Shown: positions 22,713 to 34,897 of the stretch, piece by piece
Layout: each line of letters starts with the position of its first letter
Numbering within the stretch: position 1 is the stretch's first letter
Assembly: GCA_951804985.1 (NCBI GenBank)
Contig: OX638132.1
Coordinates: forward strand, 17,899,529 to 17,963,528
Direction of reading: 5' to 3'
Origin: Dryomyza anilis
Lineage: Eukaryota > Arthropoda > Insecta > Diptera > Dryomyzidae
DNA length: 64,000 nucleotides
Position numbers and translations under genes: made by a program
Notes under the pieces: generated by a model
Told to the model about the DNA's origin: nothing
Seen by the model: only the letters and a program-made list of their open reading frames with translations
The model's database searches: none

Positions 22713-23079
22713 AATACAGTCCCTATGAAACATGTTTTCTAAAAAAAATTAAACGCAATTTTTATTATAAATATCAAGACTAATTATAATATATCCATAA
22801 ATGGTAATATTTTGCTACTTAAGATAATTTAAGTTAAAATAATTGAATAAAATTTAAAATAGTTTTGATTTTTTCAGACATTTTTTTAAAGTTCATTTTA
22901 GCATTTCTGCTCTAACGATAAACAAAAATAATAAATCATGGCTATACAGAGCATAGTCCAAAATAATGACAAAAATTACTAAATTTTTTCAATCGGTTCT
23001 AAATTTTAAAATATATCTAATCAACACAGCTTTCGTCGAAATATGTTAAAATTTGTAACAAAACTCATAAAATCCGAAA
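22713..23079. other. Non-coding gap
   Basis: AT-rich DNA between a DINE and a SINE; nothing recognised. Confidence 0.5.
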
Positions 23080-23389
23080 TAATAATAATAATAGTTTGGC
23101 ACTACAGTCCTATAAGAACTTCTGCCGAGCTCTCTCACCATTTTGAGCTGTGCGTGTTATATTTGTACTCAAAGTGGTGGGACCTACAGTTTATTGCCTA
23201 ATCCGAACGGCGAGTGAGAGCTATTCATAGGCACTATTTTACTCTCGTAGGTTTGCCATTTACTGCCGAGAGGTAGCGCGGTATAGAAAAATGTTTCTAT
23301 GAAAAAGATGTTGTTAACCGCAGTACAGACTTGAACCGGGGACATTTCGGCTCGCAGTCCAACGCACTAACCACTGAGCTACCGCGGCT
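23080..23389 (-). mobile_element. tRNA-derived SINE (copy d)
   Basis: In minus orientation: (AAT)n tail at the left, and a head ending CTGAGCTACCGCGGCT at the right, which keeps a good A box. Close to copies a, h and j, so from the younger set. Confidence 0.88.
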
Positions 23390-25030
23390 ACGATATATAA
23401 ATTTTGATATCTCCGTTTAAAGTATACAAAACATAGTAATACAATATATTTAACAACACATTTTACAACTGAATTAGATAATTAATATTCTCTTTGAAAA
23501 CTGTTTCGAGGCAAAATTATTGATATCACTACTCAACGTAGCGAAAACCAATTTTTGTCATGGACATCACATAGATAAATTCTATATAATTTGCGATTTT
23601 TCGATATTGACAGCATACTCAATTTTTTTCAATTTCGTAATATTTTTATGAAAATAGCAGTCGAATTTTCGGATTCTTTTCAGCCACTTTATAGAATTAA
23701 AAAAATCGAGTTTCTTACACAACCCGTTTTGCAGTATCTGTAGACTAATAAAATATATCGACAAATACTAATATTCCGATATGTTTTGAATAAAATATTT
23801 TGAATAAGACATTTGAATAAAAACTGGAAATATATTTTAGGGTTTGATTTTTGTTAATTTTGATATATATTTTAGGGTTAGATTTTTGTTAATACTAAAA
23901 AAAAAAAACGTTTAGATTACGGCGCATTAAATAACTCGTAAACCGCTGCTTTTGGAATGTTTGCCTTGAGGTTCCATTCGTGTCACTTACATTGCCAGTC
24001 CTACTTCCTGCCCAGTGTGGTCCTTACTTAAAGCAACATTTCGAGCATGAAATATTATGGGCCATGAATTTGCAGTTGAAGAATGCTTTAGCTGCATTGT
24101 GATACGGGGGCGGTTGAACTTTAAAATCACCCCAGAGATGGCATCGTCGTTGAGTTGTTTGTCGGCGTATTGTTCCTTCCTTCGTTCGTTTGGTGGGTCG
24201 GTGAGTCGAACGTTCGGTCGCTCACAGCCGTTTTTATATTGTCTGCTGTGTATATTTTTTTTCTTTTAATATTTTTCCTTGTGTATTGTTTTCTTGTTGC
24301 TCTTTATGCTTGTTCGAAAAATTTAAATATTTAAGAATTTATGGCTTCATTTGACTAAGTGGAATTTTCCCGACTACTTGGCGATGTTGATCGCTCGCAT
24401 AATGATTGTGTGCGGTTCAATGGTTCAATACGTCGACTTTCAAAGAGTCGATATTCAATTTATTGTGCTCTTTTTATTAACTCACATTTATTTCTTCATT
24501 TATATACAGTGAAAGTACTTAAATGAACTTAAATTGTTTTGCATTTGATGTTTGGAGCGCCATCATATTAAATTTAATGCGTAATTTATGCGATTAGTGT
24601 CGATTAAACAGATTAAATCGTGCAAACATTTTTTTATGATTTATTCCATAAAATTAAGTGTTTTCCAGAAATATGCTTTCAATTATCTTATTGAATATTA
24701 TTTGGAAGATTATGTAAATGATGCAAATTATCATAAGTTAAAATCGTTAAAACAAAATTTATATTACCTACTATATAGAGGAACTATTTTTTAAGCGATT
24801 CTAAATATTGAGATTCAGATGTTAAAGAATTCAGTGACTTGTTTTATTTAATGCACTTTCTTGTGACACCGCGGTTCTAAGCAAAACAAAAAAACTGTTT
24901 TTCTTCAAGAAACTTCAAAAAATTAACTCAAATTTTCAGAAAATAATAATCGTAAAAACATTATTAATGAATGGTATATATTATATATCGTTATACCGTA
25001 AACACACTTCAATATTCAAATTATCAATAG
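23390..25030. other. Non-coding DNA with a GC-richer island
   Basis: 23390-23930 and 24310-25030 are AT-rich with no gene. The island 23940-24260 is not repeated elsewhere in the window. It has an acceptor-like CCTACTTCCTGCCCAG ending at 24012 and a donor-like GGTCG then GTGAGT at 24201. A 70-codon frame starts at ATG 24057, but it resembles no family I know and shows no clear codon bias. An exon or regulatory element is possible, but unproven. Confidence 0.35.
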
Positions 25031-25042
25031 TAAATCTATTTT

Positions 25043-25354
25043 AGCGTTGATAGCTCAGTGGTTAGTGCGTTGGACTGCGAGCCGAAAGGTCCCCGGTTCA
25101 AGCCTGGATTGGGGCTAACAACAACAACTTTTCATAGAAACATTTTTCTATACCGCGTTACCTCTCGGCAGTAAATGGCAAACCTACGAGAGTAAACATT
25201 ACCTAGGAAAAGCTCTCACCCGCCGTTCGGATTCGGCAATAAACTGTAGGTTCCACCACTTTGAGTACAAATGTAACACGCACAACTCAAAATGGTGAGA
25301 GAGCTCGGTCTAAGTTCTTGTAGGACTGTAGTGCCAAACTATTATATTATTATA
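25043..25354 (+). mobile_element. tRNA-derived SINE (copy e)
   Basis: Nearly full length, with head GCGTTGATAGCTCAGTGG and an ATT tail. It is flanked by AATCTATTTTA (left) and AACCTATTTTA (right), a probable target duplication with one mismatch. It sits directly upstream of an older SINE (copy f). Confidence 0.85.
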
Positions 25355-25362
25355 AACCTATT

Positions 25363-25524
25363 TTAGCGTCGGTAGTTCAGAATTTAGTACATTGGACAGC
25401 GTGCCGAAAGGTCCAATGTTCAAACGTGGGCTGAGGCTAATAAGATTTTATCATAGAAAACATTTTTCTATACCACGCTACCTCTCGGCAGACATTGACA
25501 AACCTCCGAGAGTAAATAATGCAC
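25363..25524 (+). mobile_element. tRNA-derived SINE (copy f), truncated and diverged
   Basis: The head GCGTCGGTAGTTCAG and body words CTACCTCTCGGCAG and CTCCGAGAGTAAA are present. The 3' half and tail are missing. More mutations than copy e, so older. Confidence 0.75.
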
Positions 25525-27003
25525 TCGGAAAAAATACTATAAATTCAATTTTTTTTTTTTTGTTAATAAAATTAGTCAATTGCATAAATTATTATTTTAA
25601 TGGGTAAATACCATTAAATACTACAGAATGCTCTTAAATAAAATTGTTTTTGTGTTTATATGAAAATATTTATTGTTGTTTACTATTGAATCAATAACTG
25701 TCCTACTGAGCAATTTCAATTGTCATGGCTAATTACTATATACCGACAAATACTATAATTCCGACAGGTTTTTGAAGGATATTTGAATCTAAACTCGAAA
25801 AATATTTATTTTCTGAACTATTTTTGAACGAGTTTTTGTAAGATTTTGTAATAATAATTATTAATCCTGTCAGATATAAAATTTCTTTTTATCAAAAATT
25901 TGTAGTCCAACTTTTCATACGGAACGTCATGAATTATTCTGTGATTTATTACGAAATAAGTATAAATTAAGAAAAAAACTGTATAGCGACAAAAATATAG
26001 TTAATTCTCTCAGCTATATTTCTGAATAATTAAAAAAAATATTTTGAAAAGTTTTTTTATAAAAAGAAAATAAAATATCCCGTCCGGAATGTTCCGTTCG
26101 GAATTATTCAGTGATTTATAATGAAAAAAAGTGTACATTTTAGAAACAAAGTGTAAATTTACGAACAAAGCACATTATCTTTGCTATTTTTTAAAATAAT
26201 TTATATGCTAAATTCATTGACTTTTTGAACTTTCTATAAGAACCTCGGCATTTACTTCTGTATTTGTACCGTCCGTATCGACCACTATTTAATTTATATC
26301 TTTTGATCTACAATATTTTTTACAGTTGGGTAGTACTATTTAAATACTACTCGCATAAAAAAAAAATTCAAGTAAATTCATTAATTTTCCTTTGAGATAT
26401 TAAAGTTTTAAACGTACGAATGTCCCTTTCGGAAAACAAGGAAATGCCTATATGTTAAAAAATGAATCAAAAAAAAAAAATTATAATTTTTGTAGTTAGT
26501 TTAGACTATGTTCTAGATAACCATATGTTATTTTTTTGTGAATTATAAAATTTAATGTACATTGAAAAAAAAATATTCTAAAAAATCAAAATTTCCAAGT
26601 TTAGATGCAATTATCCGAATAACGTACTAGAATATTTAAATTCATTAGTATATTAAAAATAGCTAAGACAATTAAAAGAAAAATTTCATTTAAGTTTTTT
26701 TTTTGTTAAACTATTTTTTTCACAGAATTATATTTTTTTATTTAAAGTAGTGGGTCAGAACGCCTTAAAAATACTTTTGCATTTTTCCTAAAAACTTTAC
26801 GTATTAGAAAAAAAAACTAAGTATGCAGTCTAACTCAACACCTGCTTCCAATAGACACTGTCCATGGCAAAAATCATCTTGGGTAGTGTTATTTTATAAT
26901 TAAATCTATTTTAAAACGTTTTTATAAGCTCTTTTTCTGTTCGGTACAAAATTCGTAATTTTTTAAAATTTATTTTTGCTATTTTCGAATTCAGTTTTAC
27001 AAA
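25525..27003. other. AT-rich non-coding DNA
   Basis: No gene, RNA or identifiable repeat end was found. Runs of A or T interrupt every frame. Confidence 0.55.
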
Positions 27004-28286
27004 ATATGGGCCATTCCACACCAAATCGACCAGCGGTTGGAACTCACCTTCTTCGATTTCAATGAAATTTTGGCAACTGATAAAGCGTATTGAGACATGC
27101 ACTAAACAATTTTTTTTATTTTTTCCGACCACTACTTCCAGAGATACAGTGGCTCAAAGTTGGAAAAAAAGTGCAAAAAATCACTTTTGTACTGTTGTTC
27201 ATATTTAAATATCTCTTGCACTAGAAATGCTAGAAACTCCGTTAATGGCTCGTTTTAAAGCTAATGGAACAAGCTTTTATAAAAATTAAGTTGTAATTTC
27301 CAAACCGTAACATAAGGCCCGTGGTCATTATCCTTGCACTTCAAAATTGTGGTCCTTAAAAAGGACCCTTTTTAAAATTCTGAAAAAAATCATAAATTTT
27401 CGTTAATTTATTGTTAATGTTCATGCAAAATTTCAAGATAGTATTTTGATTGCATCATATTTTAAAAAAATAATTTTCTAAATTTTTTTTTTTTTTTGTA
27501 CAGAAAAAAAATTTTTTTTTTCTACACTAGAAGTTGTAATAATTCCGGAATATATATGTAACTCTGATTTCTAAAATGAAGTCAGTTTTATCATATTCAA
27601 TCTAGTTTTTGAGATATTGATTTTGGCATATAGTTTTTACGATTTTCGAAAAATGGTATATATTTCAAAAACTAGAGATAATTTGATGAAACTGACGCCA
27701 TTTTCGAAATTAGAGTTACAAATACATTGAAAAACTATTGCAAATTTTACTTTTGAAAAAAATATATTTTTTTTTAATACGAAAAATATTGATAAAATTT
27801 AGAAAATATTTTTTTAAAATATGATGCCATCAAAATACCATCTTGTAATTTTGTATGAACATTTATAATAAATTGACGAAAACTTACGATTTTTTTCAGA
27901 ATTTTAAAAACGGTCCTTTTTAAGGACATCAATTTTGAAGTGCAAGGATAATGACCACGGGCCACATGTTACCGTTTGGAAATTACAACTTAATTTTTCT
28001 AAAAGCGTGTTCTATTAGCTTTAAAACGAGCCATTAACGGAGTTTCTAGCATTTCTAGTTCAAGAGATATTCAAATATAAACAACAGTACATATGTGATT
28101 TTTGGCACTTTTTTTCAAACTTTGAGCCACTGTATCTCTGGAAGTAGTAGTCGGAAAAAATAAAAAAAAAAATGTTTACTGCATGTCTCGATACTCTTTA
28201 TCAGTTGCCAAAAGTTCATTAAGATCGAAAAGGTAAAATCTCAAATTTGACTTTTTTTGGTCGATTTGATGTGGAATGGCCCATAT
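27004..28286. mobile_element. 1.28-kb near-complete palindrome (fold-back element)
   Basis: It starts ATATGGGCCATTCCACACC and ends with the inverse (GGAATGGCCCATAT). Arms pair along nearly their whole length: GACCACTACTTCCAGAGATA near 27127 with its complement near 28140, CCGTGGTCATTATCCTTGCA near 27320 with 27940, and an inner pair at about 27600-27680 around a loop of some 30 nt. Mismatches and small gaps are scattered. The arms code for nothing convincing. TA-rich flanks fit a MITE or fold-back transposon. Confidence 0.83.
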
Positions 28287-30107
28287 ACGTTTCTCTTTTG
28301 TAAAATATTTGAGTTAGGAAGGTAATGCTTGTTTTTCAGTTTCAAGTTCGAAAATTCGTAGGTATTAATAAAAACATTGAATTTTGAAAATTCTATAATA
28401 AAGTAAAACATTAGCTCAGAAAATGTAAGATTGCTCAAAAGTAAATACTTTATTTTTATTAATAAAATCCATATTATTATTTTGCTATAATTAACGCAGC
28501 TATTTTTGTATGACAAATAGTACAAGGCTTAATTAAAATTCAAATATATATAAACGAATTTTGTAAGATACTGAATTTAATAATTTTTAATTGAAATATG
28601 TTACAATTTGAAAATTGTTTTAATTTTAATTAAAAACGATAAATCAAGCAAATGAAAATTCAAAACCAAATAACAAAGACTAATTCAATCAAATTTAAAT
28701 TCAATTCAATGACAACTGCAAAATGTTGTCAAGTTGCAGTAAATTCCAGTGTCTTTTGTCTGCCGTCTGTCTGGTAACTATAAATACTATTTAAATTTAT
28801 ATTGATTTATTTGAAAACCTCGCATTTAACATTGTGCATATGGAATGTAGCTGCATATTTGAGTAGTATCTATTATATTTTGTAAGACAATTACAGGCAA
28901 CAAAACTACAGCATATAAATCAAAATTACATTAGTTCACACACACACGTACAAACACGCACATTTTAGCAATAGTCATATGAATAATTTATTAATTGAGT
29001 TTATTTAGATATATAAATGTGTAATGTGTACTTAAGTGTATATTTTCCACAAACCTTTTATTAACTTTAATAAAGCTTTTATGATTAATATTCATATATT
29101 CTAATTTATATTCTTAATTGGGTAATATGTTCTATTGAACATTATAGGTAATAAAAAGTCAAATTATTAAGATCTATTTTTTTCTGCACTATTTTGTTTT
29201 GTAATATAACAAATTCTTTATTTGATACAAAATTGTTAATACGATTTTATTACAAAATAAATTTTAAAAAAATATAAATAGTAATCCATTTCATAATAAA
29301 AATTCTGAGTTATATTGTAATTTCAGAAATTCAACTATTTAAATAAAAAAATCTTAGTTTAAAAAAAAAAATGTATTTTAGATTGAAAAATATAATTCAA
29401 GAACAGCAGAAAACAACTTAGTTCGAAATTTAATTTTATTACTATAGACATTTGACATTTCTTTATTCAACTATAATGTAGTATAAGGGAGCTCTAAAAT
29501 TTGAATTCTTCTAAAGATTTATCTACAAATAAAGCTGAGTATTCCCTTGCTTGAAAATATAAAAAATTATATCTAGTACTAATTTTAATAATCTGTTCTA
29601 TCATTTTCTTTTGAGCGGTTTTTAAGTACAGCTGCTCATTTGTACACGCAATGTAAATGGTCTCAAGTGTAACACAATTACACCTAAATTTGAGACATTT
29701 GTCAATAATTGCATATTGTATTTAGGCTTCTGGCCTTAAATGACATAATGACTTTTTTTATAAATCAATTTTTAATGGAACTAGGAATATTTTGACATAA
29801 TTATACGTCAGAAAAAATATAATACTGAATGGCCTTAAATCTATGAAGAACTCCATGCTATTTTATTTTGAATCATAAACGAATCTTTCAAAAAAAGTAA
29901 CAGGATATCTAACTAAATACGCCATTGTTTGTGAAATATCGAAATTCTTAAGAATATATAACTTTTATTTCAGCTTTCGAAAATGTTTGTCAAATGTGAT
30001 GCAACGTAATAAACAAAATACAAAATTTATTGTTTATTTTCTTATTGTGTTTAATGGGTGAATCTGTTATTTGAGGACCGCACCTCAGTTTTTATGGGGA
30101 ATATATT
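28287..30107. other. AT-rich non-coding DNA
   Basis: No gene or repeat ends recognised. A short CA-rich tract lies at about 28938-28965. The 94-codon frame on the minus strand (28241-28525) is low complexity. Confidence 0.5.
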
Positions 30108-30235
30108 GGCGTCGGTAGCTCAAGGTTAGTGCATTGAACTGCAGACCGAAAATTTCCAGGTTCAAGCCTGGACTGGGGCTAACAAAATCTTTATATAGAA
30201 ACAACCTACGAGAGTAGAACATTGTCTATGAAATT
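30108..30235 (+). mobile_element. tRNA-derived SINE (copy g), internally deleted
   Basis: The head GCGTCGGTAGCTCAAGG and GGTTCAAGCCTGGACTGG are clear. The body is shortened: GAAACA joins ACCTACGAGAGTAG directly, missing about 50 bp, and the 3' half is lost. Confidence 0.78.
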
Positions 30236-30256
30236 ATTAAAACTTTTATTTTAATA

Positions 30257-31272
30257 TCTATCTATATATATCTCGTATCTCTATATATATAACTCTTGGT
30301 CCGTCTGTCAGTCTATCTATCTGTCGGTCTGTCTGTTTGTTGCAGCATCACGTCTAAACCGCTGAACCGATTTAACTGAAATTTTTCACCTGGATACTAT
30401 GCAGTCCGGAGGGTGTCATAAGCTATATATGGGCGGGATTGGACAAAGGGGCGTGGTAACTCCCATACAACTTTAACTTTCAAAACGACATAACTCGGCA
30501 CATACACAAGCTATGATGAAAACTCAAAAACAAAAACACAAAAACAAAAGCAAAAATCAAACACAAAAACAAAAGTAAAAGCAGAAAACTTAAGCAATAA
30601 CTCAAAAACAACATAAAAATAAAAAAAGGATATAAAAAAAAATTAACCACACTAAAATTCACAACACTCAAACTCAGCACACTCAAAACCACCACACATA
30701 ATTTCACCACACTAAAACTCACCACACTAAAATTCACGACACACAAATTCACCACACTCAAATGCAACACAATAAAATTCACCACACTCAAATTCACCAC
30801 ACTCAAATTCACCACACTAAAACTCACCACACTAAAACTCACCACACTAAAATTCACCACACTCAAATTCACCCACTTAAACTCACCACACTAAAAATTC
30901 AACACACTGAAACCCACCACAATAAAATTTACCACACTAAAACTCACCACACCAAAATTCACCACATCTGAACTCACCACACCGAATCTCACCACACTAA
31001 AACTAACCACACTATAAACTTCTACTGGGAAAAACTCTACGGGAAAGAATTCTACGGGAAGGAATTCTACGGGGAAACACAATCTTAAAAAAGTTGTTTT
31101 AGCGGAGAATTAGTTTGGGTTTGGTTACTACATTTATAAAACCAATACAAAAGTCTACAGCGAAACACGGGTCCCTGATATAAATAGTAAAAATGTTCTT
31201 TATATTAATAAAATTTCTCTATATCCTTGCATTCAAAAAATCTTTGCACGAGTCGTGTACGGGTCCAGCTAG
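30257..31272 (+). mobile_element. Non-autonomous Helitron, near full length
   Basis: The 5' region starts in a TCTATCTATATATA tract and holds the widely seen Helitron-type text TCTAAACCGCTGAACCGATT, then TATATATGGGCGGGATTGG. The middle is an AAAACAAAAACA region, then a minisatellite of ACTCACCACACTAAA-like units (about 30645-31015). After the minisatellite come TCTACGGGAAAGAATTC repeats. The 3' end has the hairpin GCACGAGTCGTG and ends CTAG at 31269-31272 before T. It lacks Rep/helicase coding. The 130- and 69-codon frames inside are minisatellite translations on both strands. Confidence 0.82.
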
Positions 31273-31508
31273 TAGATATATAATTCTATATTATGAAATG
31301 AAAAACAAAGAATTTGAAAAAATAGTAAATACATACAAGTAAGGTCATGAAATTTATGATTGCAAATATATTATGTTTGCTGCAAACTATTTTTTTCTCT
31401 GCGTGTAGAGCTGATAGAGCAAAACGGACTTCAGTTTCGAAATCAGCCAAATATTGCCCTACAATCGTTATCAAATCTGAAAATTGTTATTTTTGCGCAC
31501 TGTGCTAT

Positions 31509-32055
31509 CAATTCAATGCCAAGACAATTATTTCCCGGACAAGTCTTCCCCCACTTTCTGGTGGGACTTATTTCCGGGGAAGATTATTCATCGAGCCAAT
31601 TTAATCATATATTTCACTTTATTTTTTTAATTTTTTATGTAAAAAATATTTATATCGTCGTTGTAGAACGCAAAGTCACCAAATACATTTTAATGAAAAA
31701 CTTAAATTTCGAGTTTGTTGATTAATATTATAAAAGGTAATTGATGCATTTTTAAAGTTGAAATATCAATTGATAGATTTAGGTAAAAAAAATTTAGACC
31801 ATTGATTAAAAATTGACAGATATATTAAGATTTATGTAAATGAATATTTTGCATTTTGAAAATGTATTTGGTGCCTTTTGGTTCTACAACGACGATATAT
31901 ATATATTTTTTATAAAAAAACTTAAAAAAATAAAGAGAAATATATAATTAAATTGGCTCGATTAATAATCTTCCCCGGAAATAAGTCCCACCAGAAAGAA
32001 TCGTATTGTGTGGGGGAAGACTTGTCCGGGAAATAATTGTCTTGGCATTGAATTG
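31509..32055. repeat. Palindrome enclosing a TCGTCG MITE
   Basis: Arms of about 112 bp (31509-31620 and 31944-32055) are inverted copies with few changes (for example CAATTCAATGCCAAGACAAT and its complement). They share GGGACTTATTTCCGGGGAAG. The centre is MITE copy 3, itself an inverted repeat, so the whole could form one long two-tier hairpin. The arm text is like the degenerate GGGAAGA units of the Helitrons. Confidence 0.8.
31655..31895. mobile_element. TCGTCG-family MITE, copy 3
   Basis: It has TCGTCGTTGTAGAACGCAAAG at the left and CTACAACGACGA at the right, flanked by TA at 31653-31654 and 31896-31897. 241 bp, closely related to copy 1. Confidence 0.82.
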
Positions 32056-34239
32056 TTCAGATGGAATTTTTTTGTAGAAAATTGTCTCGGAAGCGTAAAT
32101 ATTGACCACACCTCAAATGTTATTGAATTTTAAGTAATTATAACTTTTATTTAAAATGCATTTTTTTATAAAACACTTTATTTATTTCTTTAAAAATTTA
32201 GCATTTTTATGTTTAAAAAATTTATAACAAATACTATAGTTTTTTATATACCTCGATTGTTAATTTTTTATTAAATGTATGATAAGTTTTAGCATTTATG
32301 TACATATTTTATTTGCAATGAAATACTACCAAAAATGTGCAGTCTGATATAATGAATATGTAGCAATATTTCGTATTAACAAAAATATTTAAACAGCTGA
32401 AATGAAAAAAAAAAAATAATAATAACGACGGAAATTTGTTGCTCATAAAATGTAAATCGTTTAATTTGTTTTAATTCAATGCCATTAAATAAATGTGGTC
32501 AAAAAATGTTGGATTAAAGCAAAAATAGTTACCACATTCGTAAACCAAATGTTTACAAATTAACAAAAATATGCGGTTTTTGGTTAATTCAGCATATGAA
32601 CAATATTAAAAGCAATGCTTTATTATTAATAGCATTTGTAATGATTTAAATTATTTTAATGTATTATTTTTAATGGACAAAAATAATGTAATTAAATGGT
32701 TTAAGTGATGGTTTATAATTTTTGATTTTATTTAAATAAAATCAAGGGCCAATGCATTGCTGCGGACATTTTTTTATTGGTTTTTTAAATGAATTAATAA
32801 AAAATATTCTCCCTCAAAACAACTTTTATCCAAGGGAATATTCTTCACCCATAAAATTCTTCCCAGTAAAATTCATCAAAAAATAGAATTTTCTACTACT
32901 TTATTGTTCGCAGTGCGAACCACGTTCACATCACTAATAGATATTTGTATGTATAAAGGGAAATGTTAAACACAAATAAAGCAGAAAGAATATCACAGTC
33001 ATGCTATACGCACGATGTATGGAAAAACAACATTACGAACTGTATTGGCAAGCACTTGTTGCGTGAACCAATGTCAAATAAGATCGGCACAACAGTACCT
33101 GTAAAACTGTGTAGTAAATTTAAAACTGTGTGTGGCTGTACAACTGTGTAGCGCCTCTAAAACTGTCGGTTGGTATAGATACTATATTAGTATATACACC
33201 AACCCAGAAAGGATTTAATTTATACTATTAAATAATTCGTATATCCAATTAATTTTATTAATATAATTTATTATTCTGTATGAATTAATCTGCCACGCCC
33301 AGTCGACCAATCCATGTAATATTACCCTATACTTATTACAGGTACAACATACATTTTGTGTCAAAATGCGATTCGGTTTAGGTTCAACATATAAATATAA
33401 ACTATATAACTTCTGCTCCATGTGTTGCATAGTTTTCTTATAAAAATGTAATGTAAGGTATACAAAATTATATCAACAAATTAGGTTTCCCTTTCTCATT
33501 CGAAAATCGCCTACATTTTTAATAACATACAAAATTAGTTTAACGAAATCACCTATCCTAATCAATATTGTTTGAAAATTCTATTGTTAAAAAATAGTTT
33601 TCCCTAAACACTTAAAGCAGGGCGCGTCTAGACAAACAAAAGACGACGCTGACACACTTAAGGCCAAGTGTATCTATCGCAATCTGAAGACTTCAATCTG
33701 CACCAAACATGAGCATGCGATTTGATAATGTCAGTCGGGGGTTCATAGAATGCCATGCAAATTTCTCAAGTCACGCAACACATTATTTTTCATTTTCATA
33801 ATGCAAATAATTTGCCACCACAGTTGATGTCTATAGCGTATTATAGAAAGGATAAAAATCAGTCAAGCATAAAAAAAAGTTAATAATTTTGTAGCATATT
33901 TTAAGGCGTACGCGTTGAAATAGTACTTTGCGTGTCGAGGCACTGTGTAAATGTGCGTGTGGTTCAGGCACACACACAAACAATTAACATACGCACGAAC
34001 ATAAGCCACGCGGTGTTTAAAATAAAGATATTTTTATACAAAACCGTAGACATTAATATATATTTGATAATAGCTTGAAATTTATAGAGGTATTTACAAA
34101 AATGTTCGATACACACAATAAATTTAATAATTTCTATGATTTTATAAAACTTACTTCGCGTTTTTGCAGGTTACAGTTTTAAAGATGAAATATATTCAAA
34201 CCAATTCAAAATAAATATTCCTACAATTAGCCGCGGTAG
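32056..34239. other. Non-coding, with Helitron fragments
   Basis: About 32805-32900 has CTTCACCCATAAAATTCTTCC units, and 33270-33400 has CCACGCCCAGTCGACCAATC and TTTGTGTCAAAATG, matching the minus-strand Helitron text at 41.4 kb; both are short remnants. The rest is AT-rich. A 62-codon frame at 32963 shows nothing recognisable. 33620-34020 has mixed composition with CACACACA-type tracts. Confidence 0.45.
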
Positions 34240-34516
34240 CTCAGTGGTTAGTGCGTTGGACTGCGAGCCGAAAGGTGCCCGGTTCAAGCCTGGACTGGGG
34301 CTAACAACATCTTTTCATAGAAACATTTTTCTATACCGCGCTACCTCTCGGCAGTAAATGGCAAACCTACGAGAGTAAAACATTGCCTTTGAAAAGCTCT
34401 CACCCGCCGTTCGGATTCGGCAATAAACTGTAGGTCCCACCACTTTGAGTACAAATATAACACGCACAGCTCAAAATGGTGAGAGAGCTCGGCCTAAGTT
34501 CTTATAGGACTGTAGT
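34240..34516 (+). mobile_element. tRNA-derived SINE (copy h), lacking tail
   Basis: The head GCCGCGGTAGCTCAGTGG and full body are nearly identical to copies a and j. It stops at GGACTGTAGTA without the AAACT(ATT)n tail, so the end was lost after insertion or truncated. Confidence 0.88.
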
Positions 34517-34639
34517 ATATAAATAAATGTTTAAGTTGCTCGTAAAATATTCTCATACAAATTTTGCGTAAATTTCTACTATATACCAATTTTCCACTAT
34601 TTACGTATTTTACACTGTTGACACGAATACCCTTAATAT

Positions 34640-34897
34640 GAAAAAATACGCAAACACTCACCACATATAAACTCACCACACTAAAACTCACCACACATAA
34701 ACTCACCACACCTAAACTCACCACACATAAACTCACCACACTAAAACTCACCACAACAAAACTCACCACACAGAAACTCACCACACTTAAACTCACCACA
34801 TTAGAACTTCTACTGGAAAAACACTACGGAGAAGAATTGTACGAGAAAGAAATCTTTATGGACTTTACGGGCACGAGTCGTGCACGGGTCCAGCTAG
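34640..34897 (+). mobile_element. Helitron 3' part with minisatellite
   Basis: About ten units of ACTCACCACA(C/T)ATAAA type (34655-34800) are followed by TTCTACTGGAAAAAC, then the palindrome GCACGAGTCGTGC and CTAG at 34894-34897 before T. Same 3' end as the copies at 14.4 and 31.2 kb. The 5' part is missing. The minus-strand 101-codon frame of VVS repeats is the minisatellite. Confidence 0.75.

Noticed and set aside
30480..31082. VVSFS-repeat and HHTKTHHTK-repeat proteins (also 14084-14281, 34494-34799, 40995-41195)
   Set aside because: Both strands of the Helitron minisatellite are open by periodicity; the unit length near a multiple of three removes stops.
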